13,870 bases of DNA from DASUFI01 sp036274635 (GCA_036274635.1 DASUFI010000221.1:1-13870), one strand, 5' to 3'. Shown: positions 6,131 to 13,352, counted from the first letter of the stretch. The notes: generated by a model from the letters alone, not told the origin. Numbers and translations: made by a program.

Positions 6131-6444
6131 GCACCTCCGCAAACCGCTCGGGCGCACGCGCCCAGGACGAGGGCACCCTGCAAGAGAGCCTGTCAGCCGT
6201 GTCGGAGGCCGCGAAGGCCGCGGCCAGTGACGTGGTCGAGCGCGGGCGTGCCGTCGCCAGCGACATGGTCGACCGCGGGCGCGCCGCGGCCAGCGACATG
6301 GTCGACCGCGGGCGTGAGTCCGTGGATCGCGCGCGCGAGGGGCTGAGCGATCGGGTCCGCGACCGCCCGCTCACCTCCGTGCTGGTGGCGGGCGGCATCG
6401 GCCTGCTGGTCGGCATGCTCATCGCGCGCCGACGCGGCGAGTGA
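6127..6444 (+). CDS. DUF883 (ElaB/YqjD-like) membrane-anchored protein with 11-residue repeats
   Basis: A 105-residue protein. An amphipathic helical region (about 15-80) ends in 'VRDRPLTSVLVAGGIGLLVGMLIARRR', the single C-terminal glycine-rich transmembrane helix and basic end typical of DUF883/ElaB/YqjD. In E. coli these tail-anchored proteins bind stationary-phase ribosomes and hold them at the inner membrane; whether that holds here is unknown. Three 11-residue units (33-43, 44-54, 55-65) of the form ASDmVdRGRaa come from 33-bp DNA repeats. The start overlaps the CsbD-like stop (ATGA), and the next gene begins 4 bp after its stop. The helical repeats also recall LEA-like stress proteins. 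Confidence 0.82.
   Translation: MSTSANRSGARAQDEGTLQESLSAVSEAAKAAASDVVERGRAVASDMVDRGRAAASDMVDRGRESVDRAREGLSDRVRDRPLTSVLVAGGIGLLVGMLIARRRGE
6223..6321 (+). repeat. Three 33-bp in-frame tandem repeats
   Basis: Units at 6223-6255, 6256-6288 and 6289-6321 lie inside the DUF883-like gene. Units 2 and 3 share a long identical core (GCCAGCGACATGGTCGACCG and onward); unit 1 is more diverged. The unit equals three turns of an 11-residue helix repeat, so copy number can change without breaking the frame. Confidence 0.8.
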
Positions 6445-6448
6445 TCCC

Positions 6449-6964
6449 TTGACGGCGCCCGCCCGAACCCGGCGGAGCGTGGAGGACGACGGCGGGGGGC
6501 CCTTCGGCGGCGTGATGGACCAGCTGGCGAGCCTGCTCGACGACGTGCGTGACGTCGCGCGCGAGCGCGCCGCCAGCGTCGCGCAGGCCGCGCGCGTCGA
6601 AGCCGACCGGCTCGAGGCGCGCCTGCGCTGGGTGGCCCTGATGGCCGGCGCCTGCATCGGAGCCGGCGTGCTGATCGTCGTGGGCCTCTCGGGCGCGCTG
6701 GGGGAGTTCGCCGGGCGCACCTGGGTGGGGCAGCTGGCCAGCGGCGTGCTCGTCATCCTGGGCGTCGTCGCCTGGAGCGCCGTGGCGCACGCGCGCAACC
6801 GGAAGCGGGCGGCGGAGGCCAAGGCGCAGGCCGAGGTCGAGCAGAGGGAGCTGTCGCGCAACCTGTCCGAGGCGGGGAGCTCGATGCCCCTGCTGGCCAT
6901 CGCCGGCGCCGCCGGCTGGGTCGCAGGCCTGTTCCTGAGCCGTCGCAGGGGGCGCCGGGGCTGA
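6449..6964 (+). CDS. Holin-X/YqjE-like (DUF1469) membrane protein
   Basis: A 171-residue protein from a TTG start. A helical region 'MDQLASLLDDVRDVARERAASVAQAARVEA' (23-52) precedes two close hydrophobic helices at about 61-83 and 95-114. A charged helix (115-142) and a third hydrophobic helix (146-163) ending in RRRGRRG follow. The first two-thirds fit the DUF1469/phage-holin-3_6 family that includes E. coli YqjE. The third helix, with its 'IAGAAGWVAGLFLSRRRG', resembles the DUF883-type anchor of the preceding gene. The order DUF883 then DUF1469 is that of yqjD-yqjE. The family name 'holin' is historical; nothing suggests phage origin here. The TTG at 6449 is 4 bp after the previous stop. 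GTG 6479 and ATG 6515 are alternatives, and 6515 fits the domain boundary. Confidence 0.7.
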   Translation: MTAPARTRRSVEDDGGGPFGGVMDQLASLLDDVRDVARERAASVAQAARVEADRLEARLRWVALMAGACIGAGVLIVVGLSGALGEFAGRTWVGQLASGVLVILGVVAWSAVAHARNRKRAAEAKAQAEVEQRELSRNLSEAGSSMPLLAIAGAAGWVAGLFLSRRRGRRG

Positions 6965-6989
6965 TCGGCCGCGCCGCGCGTCACCGCGT

Positions 6990-7017
6990 GCCCGGTCGTC
7001 CGGGCCGCTGAGCGGCC
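6990..7017 (+). terminator. Two overlapping hairpins after the CsbD/DUF883 operon
   Basis: GCCCGG/CCGGGC (6990-6995 with 7000-7005, loop TCGT) and GGCCGC/GCGGCC (7003-7008 with 7012-7017, loop TGA) are both perfect 6-bp stems that share three bases. They lie 26-53 nt after the last stop of the operon. No T-tract follows, so Rho-independent termination is uncertain. The rest of 6965-7154 shows no gene. Confidence 0.35.
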
Positions 7018-7154
7018 GGCCGCGCCACGCTCGCGTGCGCGATTCGCCACGGCTGCGACAACTCCTCCCGCGCCTTCCGTCCGACACTGGCGCGCACGTC
7101 GGGACGGGACCCGGGCAGGGCGCTCCCGACGGCCCCCTCGCCGTGAGGTCCGTC

Positions 7155-7955
7155 ATGAGTGCTCGCGCCTCATCGTGGCTGCGTCCGGCTGTTTCCTCCG
7201 CGCTGATGGCCGCGCTGCTCGTCGCGCCGCTGCGCGCGCAGACCACCGAGCGCCTCGTGCCGGAGGTCGGCGAGCCCGGCGACATCATCGCCATCGAGGG
7301 CACCGGCCTGGCGGACACGACGCAGGTCATGTTCATGGGCCTCGTCGGCGGCTTCGTGGGCTCGATGACGCCGGTGGTGCCGGTGATCAGCGCCACGCCG
7401 ACGCGCGTGGAGGTCGAGGTGCCGGCCTTCGGCAGCTTCCTGCCGCCGCACCTGCGGGGCGGGCAGGGTGGGCAGCCCATCGGCCTCGTCACCGCGCTCG
7501 ACGCGGCGGGCCACCCGATCGGCGGCCAGCTGCAGTTCTACTATCTCGAGATCACCTTCGGCGACGTGCAGACGCTGGGGCAGGGCAGCGCGCTGCCGGG
7601 CGGCCCCGGCACGCTGGCCATCGCCTTCGAGCCGCACGGCGGCTCGCCCAAGGCCGGCAACCTCGCGCTGCAGCTCGAGCTCGAGAACGCGCCGGCCGGC
7701 GCACAGGCCTTCCTCGCCGCGGGGCTGCCGCTCGCGCCGCCGTTCCCGCAGCTGGGCACGGGCCAGCTCGTCGTGGACCTGGCCAGCACCTCGCTGCTCA
7801 TCGGGCCCTTCATGGCGGACGCCACGGGCACCGCGATCATGGCCGCGCCGGTGCCGGCCTCGGCGGCGGGCGTGACGTTGGCGCTGCAGTGGTTCGCGCG
7901 CGAGCCCGGCAGCAGCAAGCTGCTGGTCAGCAACGCCTTCGTCGCGCTGCTCTGA
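7155..7955 (+). CDS. Secreted IPT/TIG-like protein, paralog A
   Basis: A 266-residue exported protein. The signal peptide is about 1-28 (LMAALLVAPLRA, cleavage before QTT). Residues about 32-90 read 'ERLVPEVGEPGDIIAIEGTGL', with the G.G opening of an IPT/TIG immunoglobulin-like fold. The C-terminal domain (about 150-266) contains 'LAIAFEPHGGSPKAGNLALQ', 'ENAPAGAQAFLAAGL', 'LQWFAREPGSSK' and 'VSNAFVALL', a pattern typical of planctomycete exported proteins of unknown function. It is clearly related to paralogs B and C: for example 'VPE...PGD...EG.GLA..TQV.F' and 'VGGF.G' are shared with B. GAGG 6 nt before the ATG at 7155, plus the signal peptide, fix the start. A structural surface or periplasmic role is a guess. 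Confidence 0.8.
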   Translation: MSARASSWLRPAVSSALMAALLVAPLRAQTTERLVPEVGEPGDIIAIEGTGLADTTQVMFMGLVGGFVGSMTPVVPVISATPTRVEVEVPAFGSFLPPHLRGGQGGQPIGLVTALDAAGHPIGGQLQFYYLEITFGDVQTLGQGSALPGGPGTLAIAFEPHGGSPKAGNLALQLELENAPAGAQAFLAAGLPLAPPFPQLGTGQLVVDLASTSLLIGPFMADATGTAIMAAPVPASAAGVTLALQWFAREPGSSKLLVSNAFVALL

Positions 7956-8026
7956 GACCTGCGCCGCCGTCGCGCCGCGCCGGATGGCCCGTTATCATGG
8001 CGCCCCTCATGCAGGGAGCAGCTGCC

Positions 8027-8713
8027 ATGCGGGGTTGCGGGCGCCGGATCGCCGTGCTCGCGCTGCTGGGCCTGGCCGCGTGCGGCACCATCGAGGTGCG
8101 CAAGTCGACCAGCACGCTGGACTACCTGTATCCCCAGGGCACGCCGGCGCGGCCGGCGCAGGACGTGTCGCTGCAGCTGCCGGTGCGCGTGGCCCTGGCC
8201 TTCGCGCCGGGTGACGTGCGCACCCGCGGCGGCGTCTCGGGCATGCCGTCGGGCTTCGGCACGCTGACCAGCTCGCGGCACGATCCGCTCACCGAGGTGG
8301 AGCGCACGGCCCTGCTCGAGCGCCTCGCCGCCGACATGCGCACGCGCGACTTCGTCGAGGGCGTGGACCTCATCCCGTCCAGCTACCTCACGCCCGGCGG
8401 CGGCTTCGAGAACCTGGACCAGATCGCGCACGCCTTCGGCAGCGACGTGGCCGTGCTCCTCTCCTACGACCAGTCGCAGTTCAACAACACGACCGGCTGG
8501 TCGATCACCTACGCCACCCTCGTCGGCGCCTGCATCGTCAAGGGCGAGGAGAACCAGACGCAGACCTTCCTCGACGCGGCGGTCTTCGACATCCCGTCGC
8601 GGGCGCTGCTGTTCAGGGCGGCGGGCACGGCCACGTCGGGCTCGGAGGCCACGCCGGTCGACGCCTCGCCGCGCTCTCGATCGCGCCGCAGGGCCCGCTG
8701 GCACACTCGCTGA
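8027..8713 (+). CDS. Rhombotarget-type lipoprotein, C-terminus apparently lost by deletion or frameshift
   Basis: A 228-residue protein. It has a lipoprotein signal (RRIAVLALLGLAAC, lipidated C19) and then 'STLDYLYP' (29-36), 'LQLPVRVALAFAPGD' (49-63), 'LIPSSYLTPGGGFENLDQIA' (115-134), 'DVAVLLSYDQSQF' (140-152), 'GEENQTQTFLDAAVFDIPSR' (173-192) and 'LLFRAAGT' (194-201). I recognise this as the rhombotarget lipoprotein family, normally encoded beside rhombosortase, as here. The family should continue past the FRA.G motif with a helical end. Instead the frame changes to low-complexity 'SPRSRSRRRARWHTR' and stops. GGGAG lies 8 nt before the ATG at 8027; ATGs at 7997 and 8009 are alternatives. 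The role is unknown; a partner of the sorting protease is inferred from co-occurrence. Confidence 0.8.
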   Translation: MRGCGRRIAVLALLGLAACGTIEVRKSTSTLDYLYPQGTPARPAQDVSLQLPVRVALAFAPGDVRTRGGVSGMPSGFGTLTSSRHDPLTEVERTALLERLAADMRTRDFVEGVDLIPSSYLTPGGGFENLDQIAHAFGSDVAVLLSYDQSQFNNTTGWSITYATLVGACIVKGEENQTQTFLDAAVFDIPSRALLFRAAGTATSGSEATPVDASPRSRSRRRARWHTR

Positions 8714-8730
8714 TCTACGAGCGCGCGGGG

Positions 8731-9198
8731 GTGGAGCGCGGGCAGGTCTGGCGACTGCTCACCGCGCACCTGGTGCACCCCTCGGCCCGCCTGGCCGCGG
8801 TGGACCTCCTCGGCCTGCTCGCCGGAGGTGTGCTGCTCGAGTCGCGTTCGCGGGCGCGGCTGGCGCTGCTGCTGCTCGGGGCGGCGCTGGTCGTCGGCGT
8901 CGCGATCCAGCTGGACACGCGCGTGCAGAGCTACTCGGGCGCCTCGGGCCTGACGGCCGCGCTGCTCGCCGCGGCGGCGCTGCGGGCGGTGCTCGACTGG
9001 CGCGGCTGGCCGCGCGCGCTGGCCGCGTCCGTGCTGCTGCTCGTGCTGGCCAAGCTGGGCGCCGACGCGGCCGGCGTCTCGTGGTGGGGCGGAGCGCCCG
9101 GCCCCGGCCTGCGCGTCTCGACGCTCGCGCACATCGCCGGCGCCGCGACGGGCCTGCTGGCTGGAAGCTCCTTCCGCCGCGGGGCGCTCACGACGTAG
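8731..9198 (+). CDS. rrtA: Rhombosortase (rhomboid-family intramembrane serine protease), N-terminus apparently missing
   Basis: At least 155 residues. 'GQVWRLLTAHLVH' (4-16) is the conserved rhombosortase block. Catalytic Ser is S72 in GASG, catalytic His is H134 in 'LAHIAGAATGLLAG', and several hydrophobic helices lie between. Rhombosortases cleave GlyGly-CTERM tails of exported proteins. The GTG at 8731 falls inside a conserved region: the same frame upstream reads 'LAALSIAPQGPLAHSLIYER', which fits the family segment before that block, but it has no ATG, GTG or TTG and runs into the lipoprotein gene. The first membrane helix and true start are therefore missing or displaced by a deletion, frameshift or assembly error. 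The active-site dyad is intact. The GH127 gene starts 11 bp after it. Confidence 0.82.
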   Translation: MERGQVWRLLTAHLVHPSARLAAVDLLGLLAGGVLLESRSRARLALLLLGAALVVGVAIQLDTRVQSYSGASGLTAALLAAAALRAVLDWRGWPRALAASVLLLVLAKLGADAAGVSWWGGAPGPGLRVSTLAHIAGAATGLLAGSSFRRGALTT

Positions 9199-9209
9199 GC
9201 TGGGCGCCC

Positions 9210-12200
9210 ATGGTCCTCAGCGCGCTGCTCGCGGCCGTCCTGCTCCCGGCGCAGCAGTCGCAGCTGCTGTCGCACGCGCGGCGCCTGCAGCCGGTGCCGG
9301 CGCGCGACGTGCACCTGGCGGAGGGCAGCTTCTGGGGCCCGCGGGTGTCGGCCAACACGGCCGCGTCCCTGCTGCACGGCGCGAAGATGCTCGAGGAGCA
9401 CGGCCAGTTCGGCAACTTCCGCCTGGCCGCCCGCGCGCAGGGACACAGGCTGCCCGCCGGAGACACTGTGCCCGCCGGCTACGCGGGCTGCTTCTACTAC
9501 GACAGCGATGCCTACAAGTGGCTGGAGGCCTGCTGCCTCGCGCTGCAGCAGGAGCCGCCCGCCGGCGAGCAGCACGCGGCGGCCGTGGTGGCGCTGGCCG
9601 AGGTGCGCACGCTGGTGGACCTGTTCGTGGAGGAGATCGCCGCCGCGCAGGCCGACGACGGCTACCTCAACACGCAGTACATCGTGGAGGGCTGGACGCC
9701 CTTCTCCAAGCTGGGCTCGGACCACGAGCTGTATTGCGCCGGGCACCTGATCCAGGCCGCCATCGCGCACCACGACGCGACGGGCAGCCGCCGGCTGCTG
9801 GACGTGGCGGAGACGTTCGCCGAGCTGATCGACCACACCTTCGGGCCGGACGCGGAGGCGGGCCAGCGCCTCGGCTGCTGCGGCCACCCGGAGATCGAGA
9901 CCGCGCTGGTGCAGCTCTACCGCCACACCGGCGAGAAGCGCTGGCTCGACCTCGCGTCCTTCTTCCTCGAGTGCCGCGGCCATGGGCTCGCCGGCGGCGA
10001 CGAGTACCGCCAGGACGATGAGCCCCTCCGCGATCAGCGCGAGGCGCGCGGCCACGCGGTGCGCCAGCTCTACCTGGCCTCGGGCGAGCTGGGCGTGGGC
10101 GCGGAGACCGGCGACGCCGGCCTCGTCGACGCCAACCTCGCCATCTGGGACGACATCGTCCGCGGCAAGCTCTACGTCACCGGCGGCCTCGGCGCGCGCC
10201 CCGACGGCGAGGCCTTCGGCGCGCCCTTCGAGCTGCCCAACGAGCGCGCCTACAGCGAGACCTGCGCGTCGGTGGCCTGGATGCGCTGGAACGACGAGCT
10301 GCTGCAGGCCACCGGCGACGCGCGCTACGCCGACGCGCTCGAGAACACGCTCTACAACGCCTTCCTCGCCAGCACCTCCTTCGACGGCACGTCCTTCTTC
10401 TACGTGAACCCCCTCGAGTCGCGCGGCGGCGTGCAGCGCGAGCCGTGGTTCTGGTGCGCCTGCTGCCCGCCCAACGTGATGCGCACGCTCGCGGGGCTGC
10501 CGGGCTGGGTCGCGAGCACGGGCCATGAGACGCTCTGGATCCACCTCTACGACGACTGCACCATCGACGCGACGCTGGGCGACGGCCGCAAGGTGAAGGT
10601 GGCGGTCGAGACCGACTGGCCCTGGGAGGGCCGCGTCCGCGTGCGCGTGCTGGAGGCGCCGCCGGGCGACTTCAAGCTGGCGCTGCGCCTGCCGGGCTGG
10701 GCGCACGACGTCACCTGGGAGCCCACGGGCGGGCTGTCCGGCCTGGACACCAGCGCGAAGCAGGCGCTGGCGGCGCGACGGCTGACGCAGCCCTCCTGCT
10801 ACGCCCTCGCCCGCGTGCACATCGACGCGCCCGGCGGCGAGGAGCGCCCGTGGTGGCTGCCGGCGCCGACCGACGTGCCGCCGCCCGAGCTCGCCCCCGT
10901 GATCCAATGGTCCACGGAGTTCACGCCCGAGTGGATCGCGGCCGACCCGCGCGTCGCCGACGACGCCGGCCAATGCGTGCTGATGCGCGGGCCGCTCGTG
11001 TACGCCTTCGAGTCCCTGGACCAGGCCTCCGGGCGCGTGGGCGAGCTACTGGCCGACCCGCAGGGCGTCATCACCATCGAGCGCGGCACGGCGCCCGGCG
11101 GCGGCGACCGGCTGCTGGCCGCGGGCTTCGACCGCCCGCGCCCGGCGCAGCAGACGCTGTACGCCGCGGACGCCTCCTCGACGCGACCCGCCTCGCTGGT
11201 GGCCATTCCCTACCATGCCTGGTCGCAGCGTGGGGACTCCGCCATGCGCACCTGGATCCCCGCCGTGGCGCACCAGACCGACGTCACCGACGACATCGCC
11301 TTCCTGCGCGAGCACGCCGACGCGCTCGTCCTGCGCGCCCACGACTGCGGCCCGGTGGTCGTGTCGCCGCGCCTCACGGGGCGCGTCATGACCAGCGCCT
11401 TCGGCGACGAGGAGCCGGGCTTCGGCCTGGTGAACCGCGACGCCATCCTCGCGGGCCCGGTGACGCACGGCTTCGCCAACTATGGCGGCGAGGACCGCCT
11501 CTGGCTGTCGCCCGAAGGTGGCCCGTACGCGCTCTTCTTCCCGCCGGGCGCCGAGCAGGTGGCCGAGGCCTGGAGCGTGCCGCCCGCGATCGACGGCGGA
11601 CCGCGCGCGATCGCGAACCTCACGGGCTCGAGCGTGACCCTCCGCGACCTGATCGAGTTCCGCAACGCCGCCGGCGAGCGCGGCAGCGTGCGCATCGTGC
11701 GGGGCATCGAGGCGCTGGACCGCGCGGCCGTGGCCGACCTGCTGGGCCTGCCGCTGCCCGACGGCGTGCGCGCCGTGGCCTTCCGCTCGACCAACCACGC
11801 GGAGTGGGCCGACAAGGCGGCCAACGGCCTCGTGGGCCTGTGGACCCTGGGACAGTTCACGCCGGACAGTCGCACGCGCGTCCTGTTGCCCTTCCGCGCC
11901 GAGGCCCTCGAGGCGTGCATCAAGCGCGACTACTTCGGCGTGGTGCCCGACGACCGCCTGCAGATCCTGCCGCCCACCGCCGCCGACCCCTTCGGCCTCG
12001 CGCGCTTCACCGCCGACTCGCGCCTGCGCTCGAAGATCGGCGTCTCGCGCGCCGGCGCCACGGGCTGGATCGGCGCCTGGGACGAGACGCGCGGCGTCCT
12101 CACCCTGGTGAAGCACACGATCCCGCCCCGCGGCGTGCCCGTGCCGGACTGCGACTGGAAGCCCGACAACCCGCACGCCTCAGAGGGCGACGTCGCCACC

Positions 12201-12371
12201 AGCTACAACAACGGCGGCGAGCCGGGCTTCTTCGAGCTGGAGTCGCTGAGCGCGGCCCTGCCGCCCACAGCGAACGGGAGCGTTGAGCACGTCAGCACGA
12301 CGATCCACCTGGGAGGCGACCGGGACGCGCTGCGCGTCATCGCGCACGTGGTGCTGCACGCGGACATCTGA
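9210..12371 (+). CDS. GH127 beta-L-arabinofuranosidase fused to a DUF6786-like domain
   Basis: A 1053-residue protein with a weak Sec-like signal (MVLSALLAAVLLPAQQ). Residues about 30-690 are glycoside hydrolase family 127. By motif comparison with Bifidobacterium HypBA1 the acid/base is E334 (GEAFG) and the Zn ligands are E350, C352, C416 and C419. The nucleophile is C418 (CACCPPN). The spacing matches the family. 'YDSDAYKWLEA' (97-107), 'MRGPLVYAFESLD' and 'AIPYHAWSQRG' are further signatures. Such enzymes remove beta-L-arabinofuranose from plant glycans or hydroxyproline-rich glycoproteins. Residues about 692-1053 form a second, complete module with 'GRVMTSAFGDEEPGFG', 'YGGEDRLWLSPEGG' (758-771), 'DYFGVVPDDRL', 'RSKIGV' and 'GFFELES', which I match to DUF6786, probably a beta-sandwich carbohydrate domain. 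Usual GH127 length is about 600-680. Confidence 0.9.
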   Translation: MVLSALLAAVLLPAQQSQLLSHARRLQPVPARDVHLAEGSFWGPRVSANTAASLLHGAKMLEEHGQFGNFRLAARAQGHRLPAGDTVPAGYAGCFYYDSDAYKWLEACCLALQQEPPAGEQHAAAVVALAEVRTLVDLFVEEIAAAQADDGYLNTQYIVEGWTPFSKLGSDHELYCAGHLIQAAIAHHDATGSRRLLDVAETFAELIDHTFGPDAEAGQRLGCCGHPEIETALVQLYRHTGEKRWLDLASFFLECRGHGLAGGDEYRQDDEPLRDQREARGHAVRQLYLASGELGVGAETGDAGLVDANLAIWDDIVRGKLYVTGGLGARPDGEAFGAPFELPNERAYSETCASVAWMRWNDELLQATGDARYADALENTLYNAFLASTSFDGTSFFYVNPLESRGGVQREPWFWCACCPPNVMRTLAGLPGWVASTGHETLWIHLYDDCTIDATLGDGRKVKVAVETDWPWEGRVRVRVLEAPPGDFKLALRLPGWAHDVTWEPTGGLSGLDTSAKQALAARRLTQPSCYALARVHIDAPGGEERPWWLPAPTDVPPPELAPVIQWSTEFTPEWIAADPRVADDAGQCVLMRGPLVYAFESLDQASGRVGELLADPQGVITIERGTAPGGGDRLLAAGFDRPRPAQQTLYAADASSTRPASLVAIPYHAWSQRGDSAMRTWIPAVAHQTDVTDDIAFLREHADALVLRAHDCGPVVVSPRLTGRVMTSAFGDEEPGFGLVNRDAILAGPVTHGFANYGGEDRLWLSPEGGPYALFFPPGAEQVAEAWSVPPAIDGGPRAIANLTGSSVTLRDLIEFRNAAGERGSVRIVRGIEALDRAAVADLLGLPLPDGVRAVAFRSTNHAEWADKAANGLVGLWTLGQFTPDSRTRVLLPFRAEALEACIKRDYFGVVPDDRLQILPPTAADPFGLARFTADSRLRSKIGVSRAGATGWIGAWDETRGVLTLVKHTIPPRGVPVPDCDWKPDNPHASEGDVATSYNNGGEPGFFELESLSAALPPTANGSVEHVSTTIHLGGDRDALRVIAHVVLHADI

Positions 12372-12423
12372 GCCGCCCCGGCCACTTCGCCACTCCCCGG
12401 TTGGTGCCAGATGAGGCATGCTG

Positions 12424-12449
12424 CCGCACCGGCCCGCAATGGTGCGGGC
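12424..12449 (+). other. Two mutually exclusive hairpins before paralog B
   Basis: Stem 1 pairs CCGCACC (12424-12430) with GGTGCGG (12441-12447). Stem 2 pairs GCCCGCA (12432-12438) with TGCGGGC (12443-12449) around the 4-nt loop ATGG. Both are perfect 7-bp stems and share bases, so only one can form at a time. They end 15-17 nt before the ATG at 12465 and 53-78 nt after the GH127 stop. This may be a terminator/attenuator or a leader switch; no T-tract follows. Confidence 0.4.
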
Positions 12450-12464
12450 GTCGGAGACGAGCCC

Positions 12465-13202
12465 ATGATCGCGAGAACCCTCGCCTGCAGCACGCTGGCT
12501 GCCCTGCTCCTGTCCGTGCCCGCCGTCGCGCAAGCGGTGGTGGACCGCATCGTGCCCGAGGCCTTCGCGCCCGGCGACGTCGTCATCCTCGAGGGCTCCG
12601 GCCTCGCCGGCATCACGCAGGTGCCCTTCAAGGCAATCGTCGGAGGCTTCGCCGGCGTGCTCACCATCAATCAGCCCATCGCGGTGGCCACGGACAGCGA
12701 GGTGCTGGTCGTGGCGCCGGAGTTCAACGCCTTCGTCCCGCCGGGCAGCAGCCCGCTCGGCACCGTCGGCGAAGGCGCCTCCGCGAAGCAGGGCTTCTTC
12801 ATGGAGGGCACCTTCGGGCAGCTCACCACGGGAGGCAAGGGCAGCCCGACGCCGGGCTCGGACCTCGACAAGCTCGTGGTCTCCTTCGACCTCGCGTCCG
12901 GCGCGCCCACGCCCGGCAACGCGGCCTTCAAGATGAAGCTCGAGCACGCTCCCGCCGGCGCCGCGGCCTTCGTGATCGCCGGCCTGCCGGCCACGTCGAC
13001 CGTGATCGTGGGGCAGGGCGTGATGGGCGTGGACGTCTCGATGCCCTTCGTGCTGCTGGGCCCGTATCCGGTGGACGCCCAGGGCGACGCCGTGGCGCCG
13101 CTGCCTGTGCCGGCCGGCCTCGGCGTCCAGGTCGCGATGCAGTGGGGGATGAAGGTGGCGGGCAAGTCGCTCATCAGCAACGCCCTGGTCGCGCAGCTCT
13201 AG
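12465..13202 (+). CDS. Secreted IPT/TIG-like protein, paralog B
   Basis: A 245-residue exported protein. The signal peptide is 1-22 or so (LAALLLSVPAVAQA). The N-terminal sandwich starts at 'DRIVPEAFAPGDVVILEGSGL' (27-47) and continues with 'VGGFAGVLTINQPI'. A glycine/serine linker (about 97-130) leads to the C-terminal domain with 'VVSFDLASGAPTPGNAAFKM', 'EHAPAGAAAFVIAGL', 'AMQWGMK' and 'LISNALVAQL'. It is the same architecture and order of motifs as paralog A 5 kb upstream and the partial paralog C directly downstream. GGAG lies about 9 nt before the ATG at 12465; an in-frame ATG at 12411 would bury the signal peptide behind 18 residues and is less likely. No enzymatic residues are recognisable; a surface or envelope structural role is possible. 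Confidence 0.8.
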   Translation: MIARTLACSTLAALLLSVPAVAQAVVDRIVPEAFAPGDVVILEGSGLAGITQVPFKAIVGGFAGVLTINQPIAVATDSEVLVVAPEFNAFVPPGSSPLGTVGEGASAKQGFFMEGTFGQLTTGGKGSPTPGSDLDKLVVSFDLASGAPTPGNAAFKMKLEHAPAGAAAFVIAGLPATSTVIVGQGVMGVDVSMPFVLLGPYPVDAQGDAVAPLPVPAGLGVQVAMQWGMKVAGKSLISNALVAQL

Positions 13203-13278
13203 GCGACTTCGGAGCGCGGCGTCCTCGGGTCGGCCGCGCGTCGCGCATTCGTTTCACCGTCTCGCCATACGCCGCTCC

Positions 13279-13313
13279 GCGGCGGGCGCGCCATGCTGCA
13301 CGCAGCCCGCCGC
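13279..13313 (+). terminator. 9-bp perfect stem between paralogs B and C
   Basis: GCGGCGGGC (13279-13287) and GCCCGCCGC (13305-13313) are exact reverse complements around a 17-nt loop, midway between the B stop (13202) and the C start (13353). The loop is long and there is no T-tract, so it is only a candidate terminator or leader stem. Confidence 0.3.
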
Positions 13314-13352
13314 CCCGCGCACCGACCTCGGCGGGCGCTCCCGAGGAGCGCG

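Noticed and set aside
6449..6964. Phage origin of the holin-like gene
   Set aside because: The similarity is to the DUF1469/YqjE group, which is chromosomal. No lysin, structural or integrase gene is nearby, and the operon context is stress-related.
8931..10973. A 680-codon minus-strand open frame opposite rhombosortase and GH127
   Set aside because: It is low-complexity antisense of confidently identified genes, with no domain or ribosome binding site.
11046..12176. A 376-codon minus-strand open frame opposite the DUF6786-like domain
   Set aside because: It is antisense of a conserved domain, with a composition typical of shadow frames at high GC.
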